Origin: RI-153 sp963721725
GTDB lineage: Bacteria; Chloroflexota; Anaerolineae; Caldilineales; Caldilineaceae
Length of the DNA: 64,000 nt
Direction of reading: 5' to 3'
Assembly: GCA_963721725.1 (NCBI GenBank)
Contig: CAVRLX010000018.1
Span: forward strand, 26,308 to 90,307
Part shown: positions 9,974 through 19,287 of the stretch, piece by piece
How the letters are laid out: every line of letters begins with the position of its first letter
Position numbering within the stretch: position 1 is the first letter of the stretch
Notes under the pieces: generated by a model
Told to the model about the DNA's origin: nothing
The model's database searches: none
The model's input: the letters and a program-made list of their open reading frames with translations, nothing else
Program-made: the position numbers and the translations under genes

Positions 9974-10038
9974 GTAAACACGGATAAAGAGGAACACGGA
10001 TCAACACATCTGTGTTCCTCTTTATCCGTGTTTACAAA
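9971..10038. repeat. Long perfect hairpin (27-base arms)
   Basis: Bases 9971-9997 are the exact reverse complement of 10012-10038, with a 14-base loop that can extend the stem by about four more pairs. The arm contains AAACACGGATAAAGAGGAAC. It directly follows the terminator and is far longer than a terminator needs. Confidence 0.85.
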
Positions 10039-10080
10039 TCTCTCTTTAGTTCTGGCTTTGCTAAATTAGGAAGTACTACT

Positions 10081-10114
10081 GCGTATTGCGTATCTCAGAA
10101 AGTACGCAATACGC
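10081..10114. repeat. Short inverted repeat before PIG-L gene
   Basis: GCGTATTGCGTA (10081-10092) pairs exactly with TACGCAATACGC (10103-10114), leaving a 10-base loop. It ends 19 bases before the GTG start of the deacetylase, so as RNA it would lie in the 5' leader. Confidence 0.75.
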
Positions 10115-10133
10115 AATACGAAAGGATATCCAC

Positions 10134-10847
10134 GTGACCCAGGAAACACCCGAACCCCTCGACCGTGTCATGGTCATCGGCGCGCACCCGGACGACATGG
10201 AGTTTGGCTGTGGCGGCGCTGTGGCAAAGCTGGCGGCGGCGGGCAAAGCGATCACATTGCTGTTGATGACCAGCGGCGACAAAGGCAGCCATGATCACAC
10301 GCTGCGCCCCGATCGTCTGGCCGACCGCCGCGAAACTGAGCAGCGCGCTGCCAACAAAGAGCTAGGCGTGGGCGAAGTCGTCTTCCTGCGCCATCCTGAC
10401 GGCCTGTTGGAAAATAACATGTTCCTGCGCCGCCAAGTCGCGGAGCTCATCCGCCAGCACAAGCCGCACATTCTGTTTGCCATTGATCCGTGGCGGCACT
10501 ATCAGCTTGCGCCGGATCATCGGGCCGCGGGCATGGCCTCGTTGGATGGCCTGTGGGCAGCGCGCGAGTGGAACATCTTCCCGGAGCAGCTCACCAACGG
10601 CGAAGAGCCGTGGCGTGTCAAGGAAGCCTATCTCGATCGGACTGATCACGCGGACTATTACGAGGATGTCACCGACTTCATTGACCGGCGCATCGCCGCC
10701 CTGGCCTGTCATACCAGCCAGGTGGGCGAAGACCGCGAGAAACTGGCCGAGCGCATCCGCGAGCGGGCGCAGAAAACCGCCGAGGCTGGCGGTGAGCTTG
10801 CGGCGGGTTTCACCTATGCCGAGTCGTTTAAGAAGCTGACCTTTTAG
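10134..10847 (+). CDS. PIG-L family deacetylase (LmbE-like)
   Basis: I chose the GTG at 10134 because AAAGGA lies 7 bases upstream and the family's conserved part starts soon after; the frame is open further upstream only through the hairpin. The product is 237 residues. The zinc-binding signature GAHPDDMEFGCGG is near residue 16, with the later DHR (in APDHRAAG) and ACHTSQ histidines. PIG-L enzymes are zinc-dependent N-deacetylases of N-acetylglucosamine conjugates, including the mycothiol and bacillithiol pathways. The substrate here is not known. It converges on the glyoxalase-like gene through a shared hairpin. Confidence 0.87.
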   Translation: MTQETPEPLDRVMVIGAHPDDMEFGCGGAVAKLAAAGKAITLLLMTSGDKGSHDHTLRPDRLADRRETEQRAANKELGVGEVVFLRHPDGLLENNMFLRRQVAELIRQHKPHILFAIDPWRHYQLAPDHRAAGMASLDGLWAAREWNIFPEQLTNGEEPWRVKEAYLDRTDHADYYEDVTDFIDRRIAALACHTSQVGEDREKLAERIRERAQKTAEAGGELAAGFTYAESFKKLTF

Positions 10848-10872
10848 AAGCGCAGTGCGGTTGCTGTTGAAC

Positions 10873-10908
10873 AAAGACCTGCCAGATTCTGAACCCTGGC
10901 AGGTCTTT
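10873..10908. terminator. Bidirectional hairpin terminator
   Basis: AAAGACCTGCCAG (10873-10885) pairs exactly with CTGGCAGGTCTTT (10896-10908). It sits between two convergent genes and has A and T runs at the outer ends, so it can end transcripts in both directions. Confidence 0.65.
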
Positions 10909-10914
10909 GCTTGT

Positions 10915-11544
10915 CTAGCGCAGTTCAATCGTGCCGTTGGGTGTCTCGATCTGGGCAATCAGCGCGGGCGGGTCGCCTTGGCTGACCTCAATCGCTAGCC
11001 CCAACGCCTGTAACATGGCCGCTGTCTGCTCTGGATGCGGATGCTCTGCGCGTAGCGACACTAATCGGCAACCCTGGGGTGAATCTTGGGCGGGGTGGGG
11101 CGTGCCTTCGCCCCATTCAATCAGAAACGGCACAACGCCATCGCCAGGGGGCGGCCATTGTCCAATACGTGTTGAACGCCAGGACAACTTCACGCCATCG
11201 GGGCGGGTGCGCCCACCCTGCATGATCTCCCCCGGTACATAGTCGGCAGCCTGGGCCGCAGCAATGGTGGCATCGAGATCGTCTGTGGATGCCGCCCATG
11301 TCACCAAAAAGGGCTGGGCTGGCAACTGATCCAACCCGAACGAGCGCCCTGTGGCTGAGGGTTGATCGGGGTCCGGGGCGATGATTTCCAAATAGGTGTG
11401 CGATCCCAGCGCCAGCAGCGCGTTGTGGGTTCCGTTGGGGTGTTTGCCGCCCATGCGCGGGCGCACGCCCCACTCGTTGGCAATGCGTTCAATGGCCTGG
11501 TCCAGGCGCGGAACGGCGTAGACAAGGTGATCAATTTGGGGCAT
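10915..11544 (-). CDS. Glyoxalase-like (VOC superfamily) protein
   Basis: 209 residues, starting MPQIDHLVYAVPRLDQAIE, the classic first beta-alpha unit of a VOC domain with the metal-site His at the start (DHLVYAV). The middle HTYLEIIAPDPDQP supplies the conserved metal-ligand Glu. The length and pattern fit the Glyoxalase_3-like family, whose members have mostly unknown substrates. It is transcribed alone on the minus strand, and its start faces a copy of the dispersed palindromic repeat. An enzymatic role is inferred only from the fold. Confidence 0.8.
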   Translation of the reverse strand: MPQIDHLVYAVPRLDQAIERIANEWGVRPRMGGKHPNGTHNALLALGSHTYLEIIAPDPDQPSATGRSFGLDQLPAQPFLVTWAASTDDLDATIAAAQAADYVPGEIMQGGRTRPDGVKLSWRSTRIGQWPPPGDGVVPFLIEWGEGTPHPAQDSPQGCRLVSLRAEHPHPEQTAAMLQALGLAIEVSQGDPPALIAQIETPNGTIELR

Positions 11545-11596
11545 AAAGCTTTCCTTTCAGCCTAGGGTGGAAGAATTTCTACAACTAACATCTACT

Positions 11597-11671
11597 CAGG
11601 TCTAGGGCGCGACGCACTCGCCAAGAGTCGATTGGGTGTAAAACGCTTATCTGGCGAGTGCGTCGCACCTG
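11597..11671. repeat. Dispersed palindromic repeat, copy a
   Basis: The left arm carries CAGGTCTAGGGCGCGACGCA and the right arm TGGCGAGTGCGTCGCACCTG. This copy lacks the outer GTAACGATAC ends found in copies b and e. It lies between the divergent starts of the VOC gene and the epimerase gene. Confidence 0.8.
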
Positions 11672-11757
11672 TGTATTTATAACTGTCATAAGTGTGTTGC
11701 AAGTTGCCAAAAGACGCAACCTCAACCATAAACTTACATAAAAGAGGAATTTTCTAC

Positions 11758-12771
11758 ATGACTGTATTAGTAACGGGCGGCGCAGGGCGTGTAGGCACAG
11801 CCGTGACGGCGCGCTTGGTGCAAAATGGCTGGGATGTGCGCGTACTGGGCATTGATGCCGATGTGACTGTCCCCGGCGCGGCCTATGTGCAGTGCGACAT
11901 CCTGAATTATGACTCGCTCCGTGGGGCGATGGAAGGCTGTGACGCCGTGGTCCATTTGGCCGCCATCCCCAACCCCATGACCGTGCCGGGCCACACCCTT
12001 TTTCAGATTAACGCCATGGGCACCTTTAATCTTTTTGAAGCGGCGGAGGCTGAGGGGATTAAGCGTATTGTGCAAGCAAGTTCCATCAACGCCTTTGGCT
12101 GCTTTTGGGGAACCGCTGAACTTGATATTCGGTATTTGCCCATTGATGAAGAGCATCCGACTTTCACCACCGATGTCTACTCTTTTTCCAAACAGATGGC
12201 GGAAGAGATCGGCGACTACTATTGGCGGCGGGCCGGGATCTCCAGCATAGCCTTGCGTTTTCCGGGGGTGTGGTCGGCGGCGCGCCGAGAGGATGCGGCG
12301 CGCCAGCAACGGCTTGACGCAGCCTGGGCCGCATTGGGTGCTTTCGCTGCTCTGTCCACAGCGGATCAACAAGCACGGCTGGCAGAACTACGCGCCCAAA
12401 CCGCAGATTATCGAGGGGCACGCTCCATGGCGCATCCGGCAGCCAAAGATGGCTTTCCCCAAACAGCGTACTCTGATGATATTCTCTGGCACATCTACGC
12501 CTTTGAACGGTTTAACTTTTGGGCCTACATTGATGATCGAGACGCCGCACAGGCTGTAGAGAAATCGCTCAGCGCCGATTATGAGGGTAGCCATACCCTC
12601 TTCGTCAACGCCGCCGATAACTCGCTGGGATACGATTCGCAAGCCCTGGCCCGGCTCTTCTTCCCCGACGTGACGCAATGGACGCAGCCGATCCGGGGAA
12701 GCGAGACGTTGGTGAGCAATGGAAAGGCCAAGGCCTTGATCAATTTTGAGCCGGAATACAGGTTGGGGTGA
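11758..12771 (+). CDS. NAD-dependent epimerase/dehydratase (extended SDR)
   Basis: The ATG at 11758 follows AAAGAGGAA by 8 bases and opens directly on the dinucleotide motif VTGGAGRVGTAV, so it is preferred over the longer frame starting at 11692. The product has 337 residues. The SDR active site is visible as the Ser in QASSINAFG and the YSFSK tyrosine-lysine pair. Extended SDRs act on nucleotide sugars or related carbonyl substrates. An insert of about 55 residues between the Rossmann core and the C-terminal substrate lobe is unusually long. The substrate is unknown. Confidence 0.85.
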   Translation: MTVLVTGGAGRVGTAVTARLVQNGWDVRVLGIDADVTVPGAAYVQCDILNYDSLRGAMEGCDAVVHLAAIPNPMTVPGHTLFQINAMGTFNLFEAAEAEGIKRIVQASSINAFGCFWGTAELDIRYLPIDEEHPTFTTDVYSFSKQMAEEIGDYYWRRAGISSIALRFPGVWSAARREDAARQQRLDAAWAALGAFAALSTADQQARLAELRAQTADYRGARSMAHPAAKDGFPQTAYSDDILWHIYAFERFNFWAYIDDRDAAQAVEKSLSADYEGSHTLFVNAADNSLGYDSQALARLFFPDVTQWTQPIRGSETLVSNGKAKALINFEPEYRLG

Positions 12772-12783
12772 TGTGGCGTAGCC

Positions 12784-13875
12784 TTACTCCGCTGGCAGCA
12801 GATAGAGATTCTCGGGCAGCAATTCCAGATAAACCGGGCTGCCCACAGGATAGAGATCCTCAGCGCCGGGGTTGTAGCGGATGGCGGCAATCTGCTGCCC
12901 GGCCACGTCGATCTCATATTCGGCCAACGAGCCAAGATAGGCGGTGCGCTCTACACGGCCAGCCAGGGCAAAGTGGTGCTGGGGCGGGCTGCTGCTCAGG
13001 TGAATGGATTCGGGGCGCAGCATGAGCAGGGCGCTGTCGCCGGTGGTTGGGATAAATTGATCGGAGGCGAGCACGCTGATCTCGTGCTCTTGTACACGCA
13101 CGCGCCAGCCCTGCCCGTCCCGTGGACCCACCGTCACCGGCAGGAAGTTGGCGCGCCCGATGAAATCGGCCACAAAGCGGTTGGCCGGGCGGCGATAGAT
13201 GTTGAGGGCGCTGTCGGCCTGTTGAATGCGCCCTTTGCTCATCACCACAATTAGATCTGAAAGCACCATCGCTTCGTCCTGATCATGGGTAACATAGAGG
13301 CTGGTGATGCCCAGACTTTGTTGAATGCGGCGGATCTCGGCGCGCATCTGTACGCGTAATTTGGCGTCGAGATTACTCAGCGGTTCGTCGAACAGGAGCA
13401 CTTTGGGTTGCATCACCAGCGCACGCGCCAGGGCCACGCGTTGTTGCTGCCCTCCCGAAAGCTGATTGGGCTGGCGATTCTCCAGGCCGTTCAGTTCGGT
13501 CATCTCCAACGCCTGCCCCACCTGTCGGCGCAGATCTGCCCCGCCGATCTTCTTGATCCTCAGCCCGTAGGCGATGTTTTCAAAGACGCTCAGATGCGGG
13601 AAGATGGCGTAACTTTGAAAGACCATCGCCATGTCGCGCTGATTGGGCGGCAGGTTGGCAATGTCCCGCCCGTCCAGCACAATGCGTCCCTCGCTGGGAA
13701 ACTCAAAGCCCGCCACCAGCCGCAGCGTTGTGGTTTTGCCACAGCCGGACGGGCCGAGCAGGGTCACAAACTGCCCTTTTTCGACGGTCAGCGATACATC
13801 ATCCACGGCGCGCACCATGCTGCTGCCATCGCGGGATTGGAAAAATTTAGAGAGATTTTCGAGACGTAGAAACAC
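12784..13875 (-). CDS. ABC transporter ATP-binding protein (FbpC/PotA class)
   Basis: 363 residues. Walker A is GPSGCGKTT at 41-49, followed by the Q-loop, the signature LSGGQQQR, Walker B VLLFDEPLSNLD and the switch His in YVTHDQDEA. The C-terminal third is a TOBE-type beta domain typical of importers for iron(III), putrescine or sugars. It lies downstream of the fused double permease on the same strand, with palindromic repeat copy b in the 185-base gap. It most likely energises that permease together with the binding protein at 17795-18880. Confidence 0.92.
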   Translation of the reverse strand: MFLRLENLSKFFQSRDGSSMVRAVDDVSLTVEKGQFVTLLGPSGCGKTTTLRLVAGFEFPSEGRIVLDGRDIANLPPNQRDMAMVFQSYAIFPHLSVFENIAYGLRIKKIGGADLRRQVGQALEMTELNGLENRQPNQLSGGQQQRVALARALVMQPKVLLFDEPLSNLDAKLRVQMRAEIRRIQQSLGITSLYVTHDQDEAMVLSDLIVVMSKGRIQQADSALNIYRRPANRFVADFIGRANFLPVTVGPRDGQGWRVRVQEHEISVLASDQFIPTTGDSALLMLRPESIHLSSSPPQHHFALAGRVERTAYLGSLAEYEIDVAGQQIAAIRYNPGAEDLYPVGSPVYLELLPENLYLLPAE

Positions 13876-13970
13876 AAGAGCCTCCCTGCATCATCGTGGG
13901 AACGCTTTGACAGGCTGACAAGGTGCGTCAAATTAGTTCGCTCCGTCGTGTTGTACCTTGTTGTCAATTC

Positions 13971-14058
13971 GTAACGATACTAGGGTGCGACGCACTCGCC
14001 ATAAAATCTTTTTAGGACTAATCTACTCTTGGCGAGTGCGTCGCACCTGTATCGTTAC
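13971..14058. repeat. Dispersed palindromic repeat, copy b
   Basis: A full copy. GTAACGATAC at 13971 mirrors GTATCGTTAC ending at 14058. Inside, GGGTGCGACGCACTCGCCA mirrors TGGCGAGTGCGTCGCACC. It lies between the permease stop and the ATPase start. Confidence 0.9.
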
Positions 14059-14059
14059 A

Positions 14060-16351
14060 TCAATTCAAACTTAGATCCACATCTGCCCCGCGTCCAAAGG
14101 CCCGACCCAGCATCAAGTAAAGCAGGCCAATCGCAATCAGCACAATCGCAATCAGGATCACCGAATAGGCGGCGGCGGTGCTCATGCCGCCCTGCTCCAC
14201 CTCGCTCAGGATCCACACGGTCAGGATCGGCCACTCGGCCGTCGTCAAAAAGATAATGGCCGAGAGGCTGGTCATGTGGCGGGCAAAGGCGAAGATCAGC
14301 CCGGCAATGAAGGCGGGCAGGATCAGCGGCAGTGTGACATGGCGGAAGGTGTAACCCGCATCCGCGCCCAGGTTGGTGGACGCTTCTTCAATGGCCGGGT
14401 CGATCTGTTGCAGCGCGGCCACACCAGCGCGTACACTGGCGGGCAAGCTACGCACGGCATAGGCCGCGATGACAATGTAGGGCGTGCCCACCAGCGCCAG
14501 CGGCGAGCCGAAAAAGGTCAACGCCGCGCAGGGGATGAGCAGGGCGGCGGCAAAGAACGGGCGCACCGCTTCGCGCACGCGGCTGAGCGGATAGAGCGAG
14601 ATCACCAAAAAAGTGAAGCCCAAAATAGCCGGAGTGGGGCGGGCAAAGACGCCGATCGCGCTGGACGTTTTGCTGATCAGGCGCGGCCAGAATAGCCCCG
14701 GCAGTGTGCGGCCCCAGCGGGTCAGCGGTTCGGTGAGCAGCGGACTCAGCGTGACGATTGCCAACATCAAGGCCATGCCCAGCAGCACCAGCACTGGCCC
14801 ACGCCGTTTGCCCGCAGGCACGGCGAAGATCAACCGCAACGGCCAGCGCCACGAATATACCCGCCAGCAGCCAGCGCCAGCCGTTTTCGTCGACGCCCAG
14901 CAAATAGGGCAGCCAGTTGAAATAGTAGCCCGCCACTGTGCCCACGGCAAGAATGGCGACCCGTGTACGCCAGCGCGGCGCGGCATTCCCGGCCAAGTAA
15001 GCCGCCAACAGCGCATAGACCAACCCCACCACCACCACCGGCGCGTTGATAAAGGCGATAATGTAGCCGATGCCCAGGATCGTCCCCGGCACGGCCCCGC
15101 CCAGGTTCGAGACAAAGTCCAGCGTCTCTTTGCCTGAGAAACTTTTGCGCACCACCATATAGGCCACAATCATGCCCACCAGCCCGGCAATCGGCGTCGC
15201 CACGGCGGAGAGGAAGGTGGTGGAGAGAATCGCGTTCAATCCGCGCGTCAGCGCCGTGGCATAGTGCGACAGATCCGGCGTGTAATTGATGCCCCACAGC
15301 GTGGTGAATGACCCCACCAGAATCGAAATATAGAGGGCCAAAATCAAGAAGAGCGTCAACATGGTCACCGTGATAAAGCTCCAGCGAATCCACGGTTCTT
15401 TGACGGTGAGTTGGCCGCCCGGTGGGCTTGCCCGTCACCGCCACATAGGAGCGCTTGCCCACCACATAGCGTTGCAGCAGAAAGACGGTGAGCGTGGGGA
15501 TAAGCAGCACCAACGAGAGCGCCGCGCCCTTTTGCTGATCATATTGGCCGTTGACCGCCAGGAAAATTTCTGTGGAAAGCACGGTGGCATTGCCGCCTAA
15601 CAGGAGCGGATTGCCCAGATCGGCCAGGGATTCCACAAAGAGCAGCAGGAATGAACCAGCCAGCCCCGGCACCAGCAGTGGCAGCGTCACTGTGCGGAAG
15701 ATGTGAAATTTGCTGGCGCCCAGGTTGAGCGCGGCCTCTTCCATGGCCGGGTCCAGCCGCTCTAGCATGGCACGGATGATCAGATAGGCCACGGAGAAGA
15801 AGGTGATGATCTGCACGAAGACCAGCCCGTCCACCCCGTAGATATCGTTGACGCCCGGCGCAAAGTTAATGCCGAAGCACGCGTTTGGTCACCAGCCCGG
15901 CGCGGCCAAAGAGCAAAATGGCGGCAATGGCAATGGCAAAGGGCGGCGAGATCGTGGGCAGCAGCGTGAGCACGTGCAGCAACCGCGGAAAGGGCACGGC
16001 ACAGCGCACCATCGTATAGGCGAAGACGAACCCCAGCAGCGTGCCGCCCAGCGCCGTGAAGAAGCCCATACTGAGCGTGTTGCGCAGCACGCGGAAGTTG
16101 TGGCCCTGATAGTAGGGGTCAAGGTATTGCTGAAAGTAGCGCACATCAAACGCGCCGGTCTGCGGATCAAAAAAGCCCTGCCAGATCACCCGCAGCAGCG
16201 GCCAGGCGATAAAGAGAAAGACAAACGCGCCCACAAGCAGCAGCCCCAACCCCAGGATCGGATCCTGTCCGATCAGGCGGATCTCCTGCCAGCGTCGCCA
16301 CAGGCCAGAGCGGTTGGGTTTGGGGAGCATAGATGATGGGGTGGGTATCAT
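14060..16351 (-). CDS. Iron-type ABC transporter permease, two fused permease domains, with three frame breaks
   Basis: Three successive frame changes interrupt one protein of about 760 residues. The pieces are 16351 to about 15880, about 15880 to 15425, about 15425 to 14825, and about 14825 to 14060. Each piece ends in the middle of conserved permease sequence that resumes in the next frame; for example VTKRV is followed by FGINFAPGVNDIYG after removal of one base. Each half has the importer EAA loop (EEAALNLGA and EEASTNLGA), as in FbpB-like fused permeases for ferric iron. All three breaks equal one extra base. Start ATG 16351 is the first after the upstream stop. It may be functional if these are sequencing errors. 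Confidence 0.82.
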
Positions 16352-16370
16352 GGCGAGCCTGTTTTTGTGT

Positions 16371-16395
16371 GGCGGACGAGTGCGTCGCACCCTAG
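16371..16395. repeat. Dispersed palindromic repeat, half copy c
   Basis: Only one arm is present: GGACGAGTGCGTCGCACCCTAG, the core of the family. It lies just upstream of the permease start. Confidence 0.65.
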
Positions 16396-16482
16396 TGAAT
16401 GGTGGGGTTCATGAGACGATCATACGTAGGAACAGACGATGTCGAAGATGATTTTCTTGGCATAACTACGCAATTACCATTC

Positions 16483-17175
16483 TCAATCCCCCGTGGGCGA
16501 AATTCGGAACTCGCGCACCTGACTGTTGCCCCGCAGCCAATCGGCCAGACGTGCCGTGTTTTTGGAGTCAATGGTGCGGATTACCATGCGGTATTCAAAG
16601 CAATTGCCGTCGCTCACCACCCGATAGCTAAGGTTGGCAATCGTAAAGCCGTACTGGGTCAACATGGCGCGTAGTTCCGCTTCCGGCATGACATTGTCAC
16701 GGTCAAAGCGGATGTGATGGTGGGCGTAGATTTGCGTAGGCATTCGGCTCTCGAACCAGCGGAAAAGCGACAAAATGCCCAGAACCAGCCCCGTCGCCAA
16801 TGTGGCGGGGAACCAGAAACCCACGCCAAAAAGGATACCAATCGCCGCTGTGATCCAGATCGAACCCGCCGTGGTGAGGCCGCGTATGCTGAAATCTTCG
16901 CGATAGATGACGCCTGCGCCCAAGAAGCCAATGCCGGTCATAATGCCCTGGGCCATACGTGTGGGGTCGGTGCGGATGGCCTCTATGGGCACTTCGGTCA
17001 TCCATCGGTTTTGATAGAGGGTTACCAACATAAGCAGGCTGGAGGCCAAGCAGACCAGCGAGTGGGTACGAAATCCTGCCGGTCGCCCATGATAGCTACG
17101 TTCCAGGCCGATCAGCCCACCAGCCACCAGCGCTGTCAATAAATGAAGAACAATGACGCCATAATCAGGGTCCAT
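16483..17175 (-). CDS. MgtC/SapB family membrane protein
   Basis: 230 residues. The N-terminal 140 residues hold four to five hydrophobic segments with the family pattern LIGLERSYHGRPAGFRTHSLVCL and GIMTGIGFLGAGVIYR. The C-terminal 85 residues form a soluble ferredoxin-like tail, as in longer MgtC homologues. MgtC proteins are tied to growth under low magnesium and to modulation of F-type ATPase in intracellular pathogens; in environmental bacteria the role is unclear. The start ATG shares one base with the stop of the upstream gene (TAATG), which implies translational coupling. Confidence 0.88.
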   Translation of the reverse strand: MDPDYGVIVLHLLTALVAGGLIGLERSYHGRPAGFRTHSLVCLASSLLMLVTLYQNRWMTEVPIEAIRTDPTRMAQGIMTGIGFLGAGVIYREDFSIRGLTTAGSIWITAAIGILFGVGFWFPATLATGLVLGILSLFRWFESRMPTQIYAHHHIRFDRDNVMPEAELRAMLTQYGFTIANLSYRVVSDGNCFEYRMVIRTIDSKNTARLADWLRGNSQVREFRISPTGD

Positions 17176-17549
17176 TAGCGCCTACCCTCGGCTTCCAGCA
17201 CCTCTTCCAACATCACCAGCGCGTCCCACATGGCCGGGTAGCCAGCATAGACCGCCACTTGAAAGAGCGCCTCGCCGATCTCCTCGACGGTGGCCCCGTT
17301 GGTCAGCGCCATCTGGAAATTGAGGCGCAGCGCGTTGACCCGCCCCAGCGCCGCCAGTGTGCAAATGCTACACAGCGAGCGTGTTTTTAGATCCAGCCCG
17401 GGGCGACTCCATACACGGCCGCCCACCACCGTCACCACCTCCGTGCCAAAATCGGGATAGACGGCGTTGAAGCGCGCAATCAGCGCATCCATGCGATCCG
17501 CGCCCACCATCTGGCGGAACTGTTCAAAGCCACGGTCGTAATCGGTCAC
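17175..17549 (-). CDS. Carboxymuconolactone decarboxylase/AhpD-like protein
   Basis: I place the start at the GTG at 17549, 7 bases after AGAGAGGA; the frame extends 43 codons upstream but that part is non-conserved. The product has 124 residues. The conserved block runs from SLCSICTLAALGR to ALTNGATVEEIGEALFQVAVYAGYPAMWDAL, the CMD family core. The two Cys in CSIC replace the usual hydrophobic positions, and the family His (normally before the GAT motif) reads Asn, so it may be a redox rather than decarboxylase relative. It is coupled to the MgtC-like gene. Confidence 0.82.
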   Translation of the reverse strand: MTDYDRGFEQFRQMVGADRMDALIARFNAVYPDFGTEVVTVVGGRVWSRPGLDLKTRSLCSICTLAALGRVNALRLNFQMALTNGATVEEIGEALFQVAVYAGYPAMWDALVMLEEVLEAEGRR

Positions 17550-17726
17550 AAGTTTTCCTCTCTGAAGAAATGATTTCGCTGCAAAAAGCGAGAATTCACC
17601 GAAAAGGCACAAAGAGCGCAAAGAATTCAGGCGAGAAAATCTGCGGAATCTGCGGATTAAAAGGCTTTTTGCAGGCAAGTCAGAATAGAACGCGGATTGA
17701 GCCTATAAAGACAGATTAGACAAACT

Positions 17727-17751
17727 GGGATCGGCAGACTACGCCGATCCC
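17727..17751. terminator. Hairpin after binding-protein gene
   Basis: GGGATCGGC (17727-17735) pairs exactly with GCCGATCCC (17743-17751) around a 7-base loop. It lies 44 bases beyond the stop of the minus-strand binding-protein gene. The following T-rich stretch on the minus strand is weak (AGTTTGT). Confidence 0.45.
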
Positions 17752-17794
17752 AATCTCCCAATCGCCAATCTCCCAATCGCTAATCCCCAATCAC

Positions 17795-18880
17795 CTACTC
17801 CTTCAACGCATCCGCATTTGCCACTTCATTCGTGAACTTGTCCACGAAATCCTTTTTGTTCTCACCGCAATATTGGAAATCATAGTCAATGAGATTGACG
17901 TCCAGGAGTTCGGGGCGAGAGGCTTCCGCACCGGTTACCGTGGGCGCTTGGTACGCTTCATAGGTGGGGCCAAGTTCCTGGGTGGCGGGTTCCAATGCCC
18001 AATCGTACCAGAGTTGGGCAAGATCCAGATTTTTGGCCCCCTTGATGATGCCCATGCCGCCGATCTCATAGCCTGTGCCCTCGGCGGGGAAGGTAAGCAC
18101 GACGGGCGAGCCTTTTTCCTGTTCGGCCACAATGTCGTGGCTAAAGACGATGCCCACCGCCGCTTCGCCCTGGCCCACAAACTTGGCCGGGGCCGAGCCG
18201 CTCTTGGTGAACTGAAGCACCTGTCCGGCGTAATCCTGGATATACTGCCAGCCCGCTTCTTCGCCGCGCATTTGTAAGACAGTGCAGAGCGCTGTGTACG
18301 ATGTGCCAGAGCTAGACGGATGGGCCACCATGAGTTGCCCCTCGAACTCTGGCTTCAGCAGATCATCCCAACTTTGCGGCGCTTCCACGCCGGGGTGTTC
18401 ATCAAGCCAGGTCTGGTTGGTGACAAAGCCCAGCGAGCCGACATAGATCCCTGCCCAATAGTTGTCGGGGTCGAGCATGAGATCGGGGGTGGCAATGTTG
18501 GCGGCGTTGGGCGATTCGTACTGCTCCAACAGATCCTCGGCTTTGGCGGCAATGAAACTATCCACCGGGCCGCCCCACCAAATATCGAATTGGGGGTTCT
18601 CCTTTTCGTTGCGCAGCCGGGTCAGCGATTCGCCGCTGGACATGCGCACGAAATTTACCGTCACGCCGGGGTGGACCTTCTCAAACTCGGCTTTCATGCC
18701 TTCGCACCATTGCACTTGCGGCGTGCAAAGGAGGTTTAGCTCGCCGCTGACTTCGGCGGCGGGTGCGCTCTCGCCACTGCTAGACGTGTCGGCGGGCGGC
18801 GGAGCGGCGGCAGGGGGCGGCGGCGCAACACAGGCGGCCAGCAGCAGCATAAACAGCAAAAATGGAAGCAATCTGCGCAT
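17795..18880 (-). CDS. ABC transporter substrate-binding lipoprotein (iron/AfuA class)
   Basis: 361 residues. The N terminus is a lipoprotein signal ending LLLAAC with the modified Cys at 17, followed by a Pro/Ala linker. The body is a two-lobe periplasmic-binding fold with the FbpA/AfuA-like signatures DIWWGGPVDSF, GLYVGSLGFVTNQ-like and SWDDLLKPEFEGQL. This class binds ferric iron, thiamine, putrescine or aminoethylphosphonate. The permease and ATPase at 14060-16351 and 12784-13875 are on the same strand. The ligand is not readable. The start ATG follows AAGGAGAG. Confidence 0.9.
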   Translation of the reverse strand: MRRLLPFLLFMLLLAACVAPPPPAAAPPPADTSSSGESAPAAEVSGELNLLCTPQVQWCEGMKAEFEKVHPGVTVNFVRMSSGESLTRLRNEKENPQFDIWWGGPVDSFIAAKAEDLLEQYESPNAANIATPDLMLDPDNYWAGIYVGSLGFVTNQTWLDEHPGVEAPQSWDDLLKPEFEGQLMVAHPSSSGTSYTALCTVLQMRGEEAGWQYIQDYAGQVLQFTKSGSAPAKFVGQGEAAVGIVFSHDIVAEQEKGSPVVLTFPAEGTGYEIGGMGIIKGAKNLDLAQLWYDWALEPATQELGPTYEAYQAPTVTGAEASRPELLDVNLIDYDFQYCGENKKDFVDKFTNEVANADALKE

Positions 18881-19287
18881 GGGGTCTCTCCTTAAAAATG
18901 TGGGTTAATAGAAACGCGGGCCTGCAAGGGTAAGCTGAAATTCAACACCAGGCCCTATCTCTTGAGATAGTCGCCAGGAGGTAAGATGCGATCCGTGTGC
19001 TGGGGAATGGGCTATCAACCAGGCGAATTTATACAGCGGGATGGTTGCCTGTGCCTGTTTATTATCAAGGCTTTGTGCGAAATGTCAACCAAAGCAAAAA
19101 TTCCCTCTTTCTTTGTCCCGCTTGGCTCTTTTGTGATGGCGCGGTGCTTTCTGTCATGGTCAGCGACATGATGAGTCAATGGAAGACGGGCTGTGAGTCC
19201 GTCCATAGCGTGCGGACTCACAGTCCACACTACTAACATCTCGTTGACTATTATATGGCGTACATGGTGCGGTATTGTTCGATGGAT
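18881..19287. other. 407-base intergenic region
   Basis: I see no gene here. It contains the leader of the binding-protein gene (minus strand), a small inverted repeat CTATCTC-TTGA-GAGATAG near 18955-18972, and an exact 11-base inverted repeat CTGTGAGTCCG (19191-19201) with CGGACTCACAG (19213-19223). Confidence 0.5.

Noticed and set aside
10086..10133. Upstream extension of the PIG-L gene from ATG 10086
   Set aside because: It runs through an inverted repeat and has no conserved sequence, while GTG 10134 has a ribosome site.
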